From Caulobacter segnis (GTDB taxonomy: Bacteria; Pseudomonadota; Alphaproteobacteria; Caulobacterales; Caulobacteraceae), in assembly GCF_003243465.1 (NCBI RefSeq), contig NZ_QFQZ01000017.1, positions 1 through 64,000 on the forward strand: a stretch of 64,000 nucleotides of DNA. Direction: 5' to 3'. The position numbers and the translations under genes were made by a program. The notes under the pieces are model-generated. The model did not search any database. It had not been told where the DNA came from and saw only the letters and a list, made by a program, of their open reading frames with translations. Shown in pieces: positions 38,956 to 47,185 of the stretch (position 1 is the stretch's first letter; the number at the start of each line of letters is the position of its first letter).

Positions 38956-40446
38956 ATGACCATCGCCTCCGACGACACGACCGCCACCGACTTCCGCCCC
39001 GAGGCGCGCAGCCCGCGCGGCTTCGCCGACAAGCGCGCGCGCGACCTGCGGGCCGAGCGGGCGATCCTGGAGGCGGTGTCGGCGGTCTATGAGCGCTACG
39101 GCTTCGAGGCGCTGGACACCGGGGCGTTCGAATACGCCGACGCCCTGGGCAAGTTCCTGCCCGACAGCGACCGGCCCAACGAGGGCGTCTTCGCCCTGCA
39201 GGACGACGACGACCAGTGGATGGCGCTGCGCTATGACCTGACCGCGCCGCTGGCCCGCTTCGCCGCCCAGAACTGGGAGACCCTGCCCAAGCCGTTCCGC
39301 CGCTACGCCTTCGGGCCGGTGTGGCGCAACGAGAAGCCGGGGCCGGGGCGCTTCCGCCAGTTCATCCAGTGCGACGCCGACACGGTGGGCTCGGCCCGTC
39401 CGGAGGCCGACGCCGAGATCATCGCCATGGCCGTCGAGGGGCTGGAGGCGGCGGGCCTGCCGCGCGGGGCGGCGGTGCTGAAGATCAACAATCGCAAGCT
39501 CCTGAACGGCCTCTTGACCGCCGCCGGGGCCGACAGCGCCGGCCAGAAGCTGGCCGTGCTGCGCGCGGTCGACAAGCTGGACCGCCTGGGCGTCGACGGC
39601 GTGCGGCTCTTGCTGGGCGAGGGGCGGCTGGACGAGAGCGGCGACTTCACCAAGGGCGCGGGGCTGAAGGGCAAGGCCGTCGACCAGGTGCTGGACTTCG
39701 TCCAGGCCGGCTCGACCGGTGGCCGTTCGGCGACGCTGGACAACATCGCCCGCGTGGTGGCCGGCTCGGCCGAGGGCGACGAGGGCCTGCTGGAGCTGTC
39801 GCGGATCGACGCGGCCCTGACCAGCCTCGGCATCGCCGACGACCAGGCCTTCATCGACCCGTCGATCGTCCGGGGACTGGAATACTACACCGGCGCGGTG
39901 TTCGAGGCCGAGCTGCTGCTCAGCACCACCGACGAGAAGGGCGCCAAGGTCACCTTCGGCTCGATCGGCGGCGGCGGGCGCTATGACGACCTGGTGGCGC
40001 GGTTCACCGGCAATGTGACGCCGGCGACGGGCTTCTCGTTCGGGGTGTCGCGCCTGGCGGCGGCGCTGCGGGCGGCCGGGCGTGAGCCGGGCGGACAGGC
40101 GCGGGGGCCGGTGGTGGTCATCGCCTTCGACGACGCCCACATGCCGGAATACTTCAAGGTGGTGGGCGAGCTGCGCGCGGCGGGCATTCCGGCCGAGGTC
40201 TATCTCGGCACGTCCGGCATGCGGCCGCAGATGAAGTACGCCGACCGGCGCCTGTCGCCCGCGGCCATCATGCTGGGCGGCGACGAGATCGCGGCCGGCA
40301 CGGTGACGATCAAGGACCTGGATCTCGGCCGCGAGCTGGCCTCGGGCGTCGCCGACAACGCCGCCTGGAAGGCCGAGCGTCCCGGCCAGCAGACCATTCC
40401 GCGCGGCGAGCTCGTCTCCGCCGTCCGCAAGATCATCGGGGGCTAA
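38956..40446 (+). CDS. hisS: Histidyl-tRNA synthetase
   Basis: Class II synthetase charging tRNA-His, 496 aa. Motif 2 region WRNEKPGPGRFRQFIQCDAD, the histidine-binding RGLEYYTGAVFEAEL (HisA-type block) and GGGRYDDLVARFTG are visible, as are RYDLTAPLARFAAQ near residue 98 and a C-terminal anticodon-binding domain from about residue 375. The length and insert pattern are of the alphaproteobacterial type. ATG at 38956 follows AAGGAC. It heads hisS-hisZ-hisG and follows the His-rich leader, linking tRNA charging and histidine synthesis. Confidence 0.95.
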   Translation: MTIASDDTTATDFRPEARSPRGFADKRARDLRAERAILEAVSAVYERYGFEALDTGAFEYADALGKFLPDSDRPNEGVFALQDDDDQWMALRYDLTAPLARFAAQNWETLPKPFRRYAFGPVWRNEKPGPGRFRQFIQCDADTVGSARPEADAEIIAMAVEGLEAAGLPRGAAVLKINNRKLLNGLLTAAGADSAGQKLAVLRAVDKLDRLGVDGVRLLLGEGRLDESGDFTKGAGLKGKAVDQVLDFVQAGSTGGRSATLDNIARVVAGSAEGDEGLLELSRIDAALTSLGIADDQAFIDPSIVRGLEYYTGAVFEAELLLSTTDEKGAKVTFGSIGGGGRYDDLVARFTGNVTPATGFSFGVSRLAAALRAAGREPGGQARGPVVVIAFDDAHMPEYFKVVGELRAAGIPAEVYLGTSGMRPQMKYADRRLSPAAIMLGGDEIAAGTVTIKDLDLGRELASGVADNAAWKAERPGQQTIPRGELVSAVRKIIGG

Positions 40447-40448
40447 GG

Positions 40449-41591
40449 GTGAGGCTCGAGCGTTCCATTCCGGCGGAGGCGCTCGACGCCATCCGCGCTC
40501 CGCTTCTGGCCGCCGGCGCCGCGCCGACCGACGCGCCGGTGCTGCAGCCGCTGGGCCTGCTGCTGGATCTCGCCGGCGAGGCCATGCGCTCGCGGCTGTT
40601 CGTCGTTTCCGGCGACGGCGGCGAGGAGGCGGCCCTGCGTCCCGACTTCACCGTCGCGGTGGCGCGGCAGCACTTCTCTGGGGAGGCGGCGAGCGGCCGC
40701 TACCGCTACGAGGGGAAGGCCTTCCGCGTGGCCCCGCGCGGCAGCGACCGCGCCGAAGAGTTCCTGCAGATCGGGATCGAGGCCTTCGAGGCCGGCGATC
40801 CGGTCGCCGCCGACGCCGAGATGGCGGCTCTGGCTTGGGCGGCCTCGGCGGCCGGCGGGCGCCTGGACCTCTCGCTGGTGCTCGGCGACGTGTCGCTGTT
40901 CGCGGCCTTCGTCGACAGCCTGGACCTCGCCGCGCCCCTGGCCGCCCGCCTGAAGCGCGCCTTCGCCAAGCCCCGCCAGCTGAAGGCGGAGCTGGACGGT
41001 TCGTCTGAGCGCGGACTGGCTGAGGACGAGGAGAAAAGCCGCATCGCCGCCCTGTTGGCCGGCCTGCCCGAGGCCGAGGCCTCCGCCGTGCTGCAGGAGC
41101 TGTGGTCCTTGGCTGGCATCGAGCCCGTCGGCGGCCGCCGCCCGGCCGAGATCGCCCGCCGCCTCGTGGAAAAGGCCGAGGCCGCCAGGGCCGGCCGTCT
41201 CGACGCCGATCAAGCCGCCAAGGTCCGCGCCTTCCTGGCGGTGTCGGATCGTCCGGAGGCCGCCCTCGCCGCCATCACCGCCCTCGCGGGCCCGAACGAC
41301 GCCGCGCTGAAAGCCGCCGTCGCCGGCTGGCGCGCGCGCCTTTCCGGCATGGCCGCCCGGGGTGTCCCGCTGGAGCGCGCGACCCTGGCCGCCGCCTTCG
41401 GCCGGGCGTTCGGCTATTACGACGGCTATCTGTTCGAGGTCCGCTCGGCGGGCCTGGGCGATGAGCGGCCCATCGCCGCCGGTGGCCGCTACGACGGCCT
41501 GCCGGGCAAGCTCGGCGTCTCCACCACCAACACCGGCGCGGTCGGCTTCATGGTCCGTCCCGCGCGCGCCTATGCGGGAGGCGGCGAATGA
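40449..41591 (+). CDS. hisZ: ATP phosphoribosyltransferase regulatory subunit
   Basis: A HisRS paralogue that lacks aminoacylation and activates HisG. The 380-aa protein starts with GTG (MRLERSIPAEALDAIRAPLL) and has the HisRS-like core VSGDGGEEAALRPDFTVAVA, RYRYEGKAFRVAPRGSDRAE and EFLQIGIEAFEAGDPVAADAE, ending with GGRYDGLPGKLG. Only 2 bases separate it from hisS, and its stop overlaps the hisG ATG. Presence of hisZ implies the short form of HisG, but here HisG is 319 aa, so the complex may be of an unusual length. Confidence 0.92.
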   Translation: MRLERSIPAEALDAIRAPLLAAGAAPTDAPVLQPLGLLLDLAGEAMRSRLFVVSGDGGEEAALRPDFTVAVARQHFSGEAASGRYRYEGKAFRVAPRGSDRAEEFLQIGIEAFEAGDPVAADAEMAALAWAASAAGGRLDLSLVLGDVSLFAAFVDSLDLAAPLAARLKRAFAKPRQLKAELDGSSERGLAEDEEKSRIAALLAGLPEAEASAVLQELWSLAGIEPVGGRRPAEIARRLVEKAEAARAGRLDADQAAKVRAFLAVSDRPEAALAAITALAGPNDAALKAAVAGWRARLSGMAARGVPLERATLAAAFGRAFGYYDGYLFEVRSAGLGDERPIAAGGRYDGLPGKLGVSTTNTGAVGFMVRPARAYAGGGE

Positions 41592-42547
41592 CGCCTGCAC
41601 CGATGATCTTCGCCATCCCCTCCAAGGGCCGCCTGAAGGACCAGGTCGAGGCTTGGCTCGCCGAATGCGGCTTCAAGCTGGAGATGACCGGCGGGGCGCG
41701 CGGCTATTCGGCCGAGCTGTCGGGTCTGCCCGGCGTCTCGGTGCGCCTGCTCTCGGCCGGCGACATCGCCGCGGGCCTCGACAGCGGCGACCTGCACCTG
41801 GGCGTCACCGGCGAGGACCTGCTGCGCGAGCGCGGCGACGACATGGACAGCCGGGTCATGCTGCTGCGGGCCCTGGGCTTTGGCCGCGCCGACCTGGTCG
41901 TGACCGCGCCCAAGAGCTGGCTCGACGTTGACACCATGGCCGACGTCGACGAGGTCGGGCACGCGCATCTGGCCAAGACCGGCCGCCGCCTGCGGGTGGC
42001 GACCAAGTATGTGACCCAGACCCGCGCCTTCTTCGCCCGCCACGGCGTCGCCGACTACCGCATCGTCGAGAGCAGCGGCGCGACCGAGGGGGCCCCCGCC
42101 GCCGGCGCGGCCGAGCTGGTCGTCGACATCACCACCACCGGCGCGACCCTGGCCGCCAATGGCCTGAAGATCCTGTCCGACGGCGTGATCCTGAAGAGCC
42201 AGGCCCAGCTGACAGCCTCGCTGTTGGCCGGCTGGAACGGCGAGCAGCTGGACGCCCTGCGCCGCCTGCTGTCAGTGGTCGAGGCCAAGGGCCGGGCGGG
42301 CAAGCTCGCGACCCTGGTCTGGCCGGCCGAGCAGGACCGCGCCGCCCAGGACGCCGTCGCCGGCTTCGTCGCCAAGGGCGGGTCGCGCCGCGCCAACGGC
42401 GCCTTGCTGGCGACCGCCGACCTGTTCGACGCCGCCGCCGCCCTGGCCGAGGCGGGGGTCGAGCCGGTGACTGTGTCGCGTCCGGACTATGTCTTCGAGT
42501 CGCGGTCGGCGGTTCTGGACCGTTTCGTCGAGGCCCTCGGACGGTAA
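41588..42547 (+). CDS. hisG: ATP phosphoribosyltransferase catalytic subunit
   Basis: First and feedback-regulated enzyme of histidine synthesis, joining ATP and PRPP. The 319-aa protein starts MTPAPMIFAIPSKGRLKDQV. It shows LSAGDIAAGLDSGDLHLGVT, RRLRVATKYVTQTRAFFARH and the PRPP-binding ELVVDITTTGATLAANGL. A C-terminal region from about residue 215 may be a regulatory domain of unusual alanine-rich character. It overlaps hisZ (ATGA) and ends the operon. Confidence 0.95.
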   Translation: MTPAPMIFAIPSKGRLKDQVEAWLAECGFKLEMTGGARGYSAELSGLPGVSVRLLSAGDIAAGLDSGDLHLGVTGEDLLRERGDDMDSRVMLLRALGFGRADLVVTAPKSWLDVDTMADVDEVGHAHLAKTGRRLRVATKYVTQTRAFFARHGVADYRIVESSGATEGAPAAGAAELVVDITTTGATLAANGLKILSDGVILKSQAQLTASLLAGWNGEQLDALRRLLSVVEAKGRAGKLATLVWPAEQDRAAQDAVAGFVAKGGSRRANGALLATADLFDAAAALAEAGVEPVTVSRPDYVFESRSAVLDRFVEALGR

Positions 42548-42548
42548 G

Positions 42549-42568
42549 TTTTGACTAAAATGTCAAAA
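42549..42568. promoter_or_regulatory. Palindromic site, copy 1
   Basis: TTTTGAC, six-base centre TAAAAT, GTCAAAA. It begins 2 bases after the hisG stop. The same 18-bp core with centre GAAAAT recurs at 42854-42871. Confidence 0.55.
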
Positions 42569-42743
42569 ATATCGCTGGAATCCGAGGGTAAAACCGACTT
42601 TTCAGTCCAAACTACGCCAATGGCGTCAAAAATTCGTCGAATCCTTTGCAGAAAACGGCTTTGACGCGTTGACAGCGTCACGGATTTGACGTTTCTACAC
42701 ACTGCAAGGACGAAACGAGCCCACCAGAGAGCTCCCGTTCTTC

Positions 42744-42834
42744 GGCGTTTCGGGGAGGAAACGCCCGCCTAGATCGAATGATCGAGAAAATAGCCAGCCC
42801 GTCGCGATTATCCCCCGCGACGGGTTTGGTGTTT
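42744..42834 (+). ncRNA. Candidate small RNA with 3' terminator
   Basis: GGCGTTTC (42744-42751) and GAAACGCC (42758-42765) make a perfect 8-bp hairpin with a 6-base loop. It is followed by CCCGTCGCG (42798-42806) pairing with CGCGACGGG (42816-42824) and a T-rich tail. TTGAC-like elements lie upstream near 42660-42690, so the transcript may begin near 42705. No known RNA family was recognised. The terminator is downstream of hisG and could alternatively just end that operon. Confidence 0.35.
42798..42834 (+). terminator. Intrinsic terminator downstream of hisG
   Basis: A 9-bp GC-rich stem CCCGTCGCG/CGCGACGGG with loop ATTATCCCC, followed by TTTGGTGTTT. Confidence 0.75.
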
Positions 42835-42853
42835 CTGGGCCCCGGCTCTAATC

Positions 42854-42871
42854 TTTGACGAAAATGTCAAA
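42854..42871. promoter_or_regulatory. Palindromic site, copy 2
   Basis: TTTGAC, centre GAAAAT, GTCAAA; same core as 42549-42568. It is 26 bases from the sulfotransferase stop. Confidence 0.55.
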
Positions 42872-42896
42872 AGTCCTTGCCGGCCATTCGCATCGC

Positions 42897-43682
42897 TCAG
42901 CGATAGCCTAGCAAGTCCCTCAGGCCCGGCGCGTGGAAGTCGACCACCCGCCGGTGGGTCTCCGACAGCACCTTGGGCACCTCGGCCGTCACACTGAGGT
43001 TCTCGCGCGCGGTGCGGCTCTCGCGCGGATCGGCCCCGGCCTCGACGCGCGCCCGCCAGTCCTGCGGCAGCGCCAAGCCGCAGTCGGCGAGCAGCTGGCC
43101 GAAGAAGGCCTCGGCCCGCCTGGAGCCCAGGTCCTTGAGGTTCTCGACGATGTCCTCGTAGCGGACGATGACGGCCTTGGAGCCCATCCAGGCCACGGCG
43201 TTCATCGTGAAGATGTCCCGAAGGTCGGGGATGCGGCCGTGGGCGCCCAGGATCATCATCATGATCACGTCGTCGATCGCCGCGCCGCCCTCCTTGATGT
43301 GGTTCAGGCTGCCCTGGAACTCGTCGGACATGTAGAAGCGCGCCCGGGCCAGCACCCAGTCGTAGGGGTCGCGGACGAGCACGATATGGCGCACGTCGCG
43401 CAGGGCCACGGCCGCCTCGTCGGAGAACAGCATGTGACCCCAGCTGATCATCGGCTGGTCGGGCAGGAAGGCGTCGCGGCTGCGCGCCAGCAGGGCGTGC
43501 TGGATGTACTCGCGCCGCCAGTGCTGCTCGGGTGCGACGAACATCCGCATGATGTTGCGGATCAGGTGGGTGCCGGCCTTCGGCACGCTGTTCAGGAAGA
43601 CCGGCTGGCCCAGCCGCGCGCGCTCGAACCGCTCGCCGATCGCATCCAGGTTGTCGGGCTTGCCGCGAATGATGGCGTTCAC
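42897..43682 (-). CDS. Sulfotransferase-like protein
   Basis: The 261-aa protein starts with GTG (MNAIIRGKPDNLDAIGERFE). It shows the PAPS 5'-phosphosulfate loop VFLNSVPKAGTHLIRNIMRM near residue 28 and the 3'-phosphate element IVLVRDPYDWVLARARFYM near residue 100, plus VIVRYEDIVENL. It probably moves a sulfate group to a carbohydrate or other small acceptor. The acceptor cannot be told. It lies downstream of the 985-aa TonB receptor, separated by that gene's terminator. Confidence 0.82.
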   Translation of the reverse strand: MNAIIRGKPDNLDAIGERFERARLGQPVFLNSVPKAGTHLIRNIMRMFVAPEQHWRREYIQHALLARSRDAFLPDQPMISWGHMLFSDEAAVALRDVRHIVLVRDPYDWVLARARFYMSDEFQGSLNHIKEGGAAIDDVIMMMILGAHGRIPDLRDIFTMNAVAWMGSKAVIVRYEDIVENLKDLGSRRAEAFFGQLLADCGLALPQDWRARVEAGADPRESRTARENLSVTAEVPKVLSETHRRVVDFHAPGLRDLLGYR

Positions 43683-43716
43683 GCTGGGAGGGCCTCGGGA
43701 CTGAAGGAACCGGACA

Positions 43717-43747
43717 GAAAAACGGCGGCGGATTGCTCCGCCGCCGT
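43717..43747 (-). terminator. Intrinsic terminator after the 985-aa receptor
   Basis: On the minus strand ACGGCGGCGGA, loop GCAA, TCCGCCGCCGT followed by TTTTTCTG. Eleven perfect pairs. Confidence 0.88.
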
Positions 43748-43770
43748 GATCTTAGTGGATTGGGTCGCGC

Positions 43771-46728
43771 TTAGAAGTGCGCCTTGATGTTCACGAACAG
43801 GCGACGGCCCAGATAGTCGTACTGGGAGGACTGAACCGAGGTCCCGACCATGTCGTACTTGCCCTGGCCGATGGTCAGCGCCGGTGGGTGCTCGTCGAAC
43901 AGGTTCGAGACGCCGCCCGTGATGGACCAGTCGTCGAACTCACGCCGCAGCGACACGTTGTGATAGGCCGTGAACTCGGTGTGGATCTTGTAGAACGTGG
44001 TGCCCGCGGTGTTGCGGTCGAGCTCGGTCTCGGCGTCGGAGGCCTTGCCGATCATGTCGACGCCCCAGAAGCCGGTCCAAGGACCCTTCTGGAAGCTGAT
44101 GTTCAGCTGGCCGGTCCAGTCCGGATCGCCGACGAAGCCGTTCTGATCGATGACGGTGTCAGCGAACTTGGCCTCGGTGTCCTTCAGCTGCCAGGTCGAT
44201 TGCAGCTCGGTCGTCATGCGGATGTCCCAGGGCAGTTGCTGGCCGTAGCGAACGGTCAGGTCGATGCCGCGGTTAATCTGCTGGGCGATGTTGATGTAGT
44301 TGTTGGTGATGTTGGTGATCAGGTGCGAACCCGGATTCCGCGTGAACAGGCTGCACAGCTTGTCGTTCGGGAAGTTCAGGGACTTCAGGCACTGGCTGAC
44401 GATGGTCGCCGCGCCCAGCTGGCTCACTTCGTTCTTCACGTTGATGTCGAAGTAGTCGACCGCCATCTGCAGGTCGGCGAACTTCGGCGTCCAGATCACG
44501 CCGTAGGTCTTGGCCAGCGAGGTCTCGGCGACCAGGTTGCCCTTGCCGCCCGACGACACGATCGTGACGCTGGCGCCGGCGCCCGAATAGGTCTCCGGCA
44601 CGCCCGACGCGCGGCAGTTGTCGGCGACCCGCTGGGTGATGTTGCCCTGGGCGAGGTTCTGGCCCCAGCGGATGCAGGGATCGACCGAGCGCTGGCTCGC
44701 GAAAGCCGTCTGGGCGTTCTTGTACAGCTCGAACAGCGCCGGGGCGCGGAACGAGGTGCCGCGCGTGGCGCGCAGGCGCAGCGACGGGACGATCTGCCAG
44801 TTCAGGCCGATCTTATAGGTGTCGTCCTCGCCGTAGGAATTGACCTTGGTGTGGCGGCCCGACAGCGACAGCTCGACGTTCTTGGCCAGGAACATGTCCC
44901 GGAAGATCGGGATGCTGAGTTCGCCGTAGACTTCCCGCGCCAGGTCGTCGCCCTTGGTGATCCCCGCGGCCGACGAGTTCCAGATGTTGCCGGCCAGGGT
45001 GATCGGACCGGGCGTGTCGTTGATCGAGTCCTTGCGGTAGTGGAAGCCCAGGGCGACGCCCACGTCACCGGCGGGCAGCTTGAACAGATTGCCCGAAACC
45101 GAGCCTTCGAAGACCAGCTGCTTGTAGATCGTCTTGCCGGTCTCGGTGTCGAACAGGAACGCTTCTTCCTCGGGCGTATACTTGCCGGCCAGGAAGTCGG
45201 GCGAGACCCAGGCGACGTCGACGCACTGCTTCTTGCTGACCGGCGTCACTTGGCCGGCGCACGAACCGGTGCGGAAGGCGTTGCTGTCGACGGCGTCTTT
45301 CAGGATGACGTCCTGCGAGTACAGGCCCTTGCTGTGGCTGTACTGGGCGAAGACGTCCCAGTCCCAGCCCTTCAGGAAGTCGATGCCGCCGAAGTCGCCG
45401 CGCAGGCCGCCGACATAGCGTTGGTAATCGACGCGCTGGCCGTCGCGGGCGTGGTTGGTGACCGGCGTCGGCGACAGGATGTAGTCGCCGCTGAAGCCCA
45501 CGCTGAACGGGTCGGCGCCGGTGTTGGGGCCGCCGGTCTCGGTGTAGAAGTAGCTCCAGAACTGGCGATAGCCGTTGGTCTTGGTGGCGCGGCGGTTCAG
45601 CAGCGCTTCGCCATAGGCCTCGACGCTGTCGTTGATCTTGAAGGCCCCCTGGGCGAACACCGTGTTGCGCTCGGTGCGCGGGCTCAGCGACGTCGCCAGG
45701 TTGAACGGGCTGTTGTAGTCGAGAACGCCGCGGTCGGGCGCGGACGGATCGTCGCTATAGCCGACCACGTAGAAGCCCGCGGGCGCGCCCGGATAGCCGC
45801 CGCCGGCGGGAGCCCGCGGGATCAGGCCGGCGATCTTGCCGGTGTAGTCATACTGAAGCTTGCCATCGAGGCCCGAGAAGTTGGCGTCATAGAGCCAAAT
45901 CTGATCGTACAGCAGATCCTGGCACTGGATCTTGCCGGTGCGCGGATCGATCGTGTCCTTGCGCTTGCCGGAGGCGTCGGTGATGTACTGACGGCCGCAG
46001 TTGGTGTAGCTGCGCTGCCCGCGCGTCTGCTCGGCCTTCTTGTAGTACTCGTAGGACAGGCTGAAGAAGCCGCGATCGAAGGTCTTGGCGAAGCTGGCGC
46101 TGGCCGAATACTGCTCGCCGCCGTGCTTTTGCGGCTGGCTGTAGAACATTTCGGCGTCGATGCCGTCGGTGTTGCGCTTGGTGATGATGTTCACCACGCC
46201 CGCCACGGCGTCCGAGCCGTAGATCGACGAGGCGCCGTCCTTCAGGATGTCGACGTGGTCGATCACCGACAGCGGCAGCACGTTGAGGTCGAAGGCGGAC
46301 ACGCCGCCGCGGGTCCCCGCGGGTCCGGCCCGGCGGCCGTTCAGCAGGACCAGGGTGCGGTTGGGACCCAGGCCGCGCAGCGAAACGGTCTCGGAGCCGG
46401 GGCCGCCGTCGGTGACGAAGGCGCTCGAGATGTCGGCGGTCACCTGCGGCGAGCCCGACGCGATCGTCGAGGACTGCAGCAGGCCCGTCGCCGAGGCGAT
46501 GCCGCGCAGCTGGCCCTGTTCGGCCGAAATGACCTGGATGGGATCGGGGCTGTTGAAGGCCGAGCGCTTGATGCGCGAGCCAGTGACCACGACCGCTTCG
46601 ACCTCGGCGTTATCCGGCGCCGAAGCGCCCGCCGCCGGCGCCGTCTGGGCCAGGGCGGGCAGGGCGGCGCTCGTCGCCAGGCCGGCGATGATCGTGGAGG
46701 CTAGAAGTCGTCCTCGTTGGTGCAGCAT
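43771..46728 (-). CDS. TonB-dependent receptor
   Basis: The 985-aa precursor has a signal peptide ending LPALAQ near residue 28 and a TonB box-like start EVEAVVVTGSRIKRSAF. The plug domain shows VSLRGLGPNRTLVLLNGRRA, HVDILKDGASSIYGSDAVAG and VVNIITKR. The barrel closes with DYLGRRLFVNIKAHF. This is the large iron/carbohydrate-type receptor common in Caulobacterales. The ligand is unknown. ATG at 46728. A strong terminator follows. Confidence 0.93.
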   Translation of the reverse strand: MLHQRGRLLASTIIAGLATSAALPALAQTAPAAGASAPDNAEVEAVVVTGSRIKRSAFNSPDPIQVISAEQGQLRGIASATGLLQSSTIASGSPQVTADISSAFVTDGGPGSETVSLRGLGPNRTLVLLNGRRAGPAGTRGGVSAFDLNVLPLSVIDHVDILKDGASSIYGSDAVAGVVNIITKRNTDGIDAEMFYSQPQKHGGEQYSASASFAKTFDRGFFSLSYEYYKKAEQTRGQRSYTNCGRQYITDASGKRKDTIDPRTGKIQCQDLLYDQIWLYDANFSGLDGKLQYDYTGKIAGLIPRAPAGGGYPGAPAGFYVVGYSDDPSAPDRGVLDYNSPFNLATSLSPRTERNTVFAQGAFKINDSVEAYGEALLNRRATKTNGYRQFWSYFYTETGGPNTGADPFSVGFSGDYILSPTPVTNHARDGQRVDYQRYVGGLRGDFGGIDFLKGWDWDVFAQYSHSKGLYSQDVILKDAVDSNAFRTGSCAGQVTPVSKKQCVDVAWVSPDFLAGKYTPEEEAFLFDTETGKTIYKQLVFEGSVSGNLFKLPAGDVGVALGFHYRKDSINDTPGPITLAGNIWNSSAAGITKGDDLAREVYGELSIPIFRDMFLAKNVELSLSGRHTKVNSYGEDDTYKIGLNWQIVPSLRLRATRGTSFRAPALFELYKNAQTAFASQRSVDPCIRWGQNLAQGNITQRVADNCRASGVPETYSGAGASVTIVSSGGKGNLVAETSLAKTYGVIWTPKFADLQMAVDYFDINVKNEVSQLGAATIVSQCLKSLNFPNDKLCSLFTRNPGSHLITNITNNYINIAQQINRGIDLTVRYGQQLPWDIRMTTELQSTWQLKDTEAKFADTVIDQNGFVGDPDWTGQLNISFQKGPWTGFWGVDMIGKASDAETELDRNTAGTTFYKIHTEFTAYHNVSLRREFDDWSITGGVSNLFDEHPPALTIGQGKYDMVGTSVQSSQYDYLGRRLFVNIKAHF

Positions 46729-47026
46729 GAAAAAAATGGCCCCTCAATGGTAAAGCTCGCGATGGAGCGCGCGGGCAATTCAGCTCTCGCGCGAAGTCCA
46801 TGCCTCCGTACGGAAGCGCTTTCCAGCGGCGACCGCAATGTTTCCGCCGCCGAACCGTCACATTTACTGAGGCTGTGACATCTTGCGCGCAGTCTTGTCC
46901 CCGGGGGGCGGAGGCGCCTGCTGAGTGGGCTTTTTCGCTGTGGCCCTGCGTCTTCCGGACGCAGCGCGCGGTCGGGAATCTCGGGCCATCCTGCCCTCGT
47001 GCTTGGGAAGGCTCCGGGAGATGGCC
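46729..47026. other. 298-base divergent intergenic region
   Basis: It must carry the promoters of the 985-aa receptor and of the 51-aa gene. I see no perfect palindrome or clear promoter pair in it. Frames crossing it are GC-rich shadows. Confidence 0.4.
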
Positions 47027-47182
47027 ATGGACGAGTTCATTCGCCGCAAGAATATCGAGCTGTTCCGCGCCAAGCTGCGGCGCGAGCCCGACCCCGAGAT
47101 GCGCGAGACGCTCGAGCAGCTGCTCAAAGAATACGAAGCCCTGCCGCTGGGCGGCGGCGACAAGCCGCCGATCGCCGCTTAG
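47027..47182 (+). CDS. Small conserved hypothetical protein (51 aa)
   Basis: It starts MDEFIRRKNIELFRAKLRRE and continues with a glutamate-rich helix (EMRETLEQLLKEYEAL) and a short glycine-proline tail. Proteins opening with DEFIRRKNIE are common in alphaproteobacteria and have no known function. GGGAG at 47015-47019 suits the ATG at 47027. It ends 3 bases before the convergent efflux gene. Confidence 0.7.
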   Translation: MDEFIRRKNIELFRAKLRREPDPEMRETLEQLLKEYEALPLGGGDKPPIAA

Positions 47183-47185
47183 CCC

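Larger units (their letters stand above)
42548..42896. other. 349-base gap after hisG: AT-richer regulatory region
   Basis: It holds two copies of one palindrome (42549-42568 and 42854-42871), several TTTGAC/GTCAAA half-sites between them (for example 42625-42630, 42660-42665, 42685-42690), a stable hairpin and an intrinsic terminator. No protein-coding frame is convincing. Confidence 0.65.

Noticed and set aside
42548..42896. tRNA or other housekeeping RNA after hisG
   Set aside because: No cloverleaf, no CCA end and no match to SRP, 6S, RNase P or tmRNA landmarks that I could recognise.
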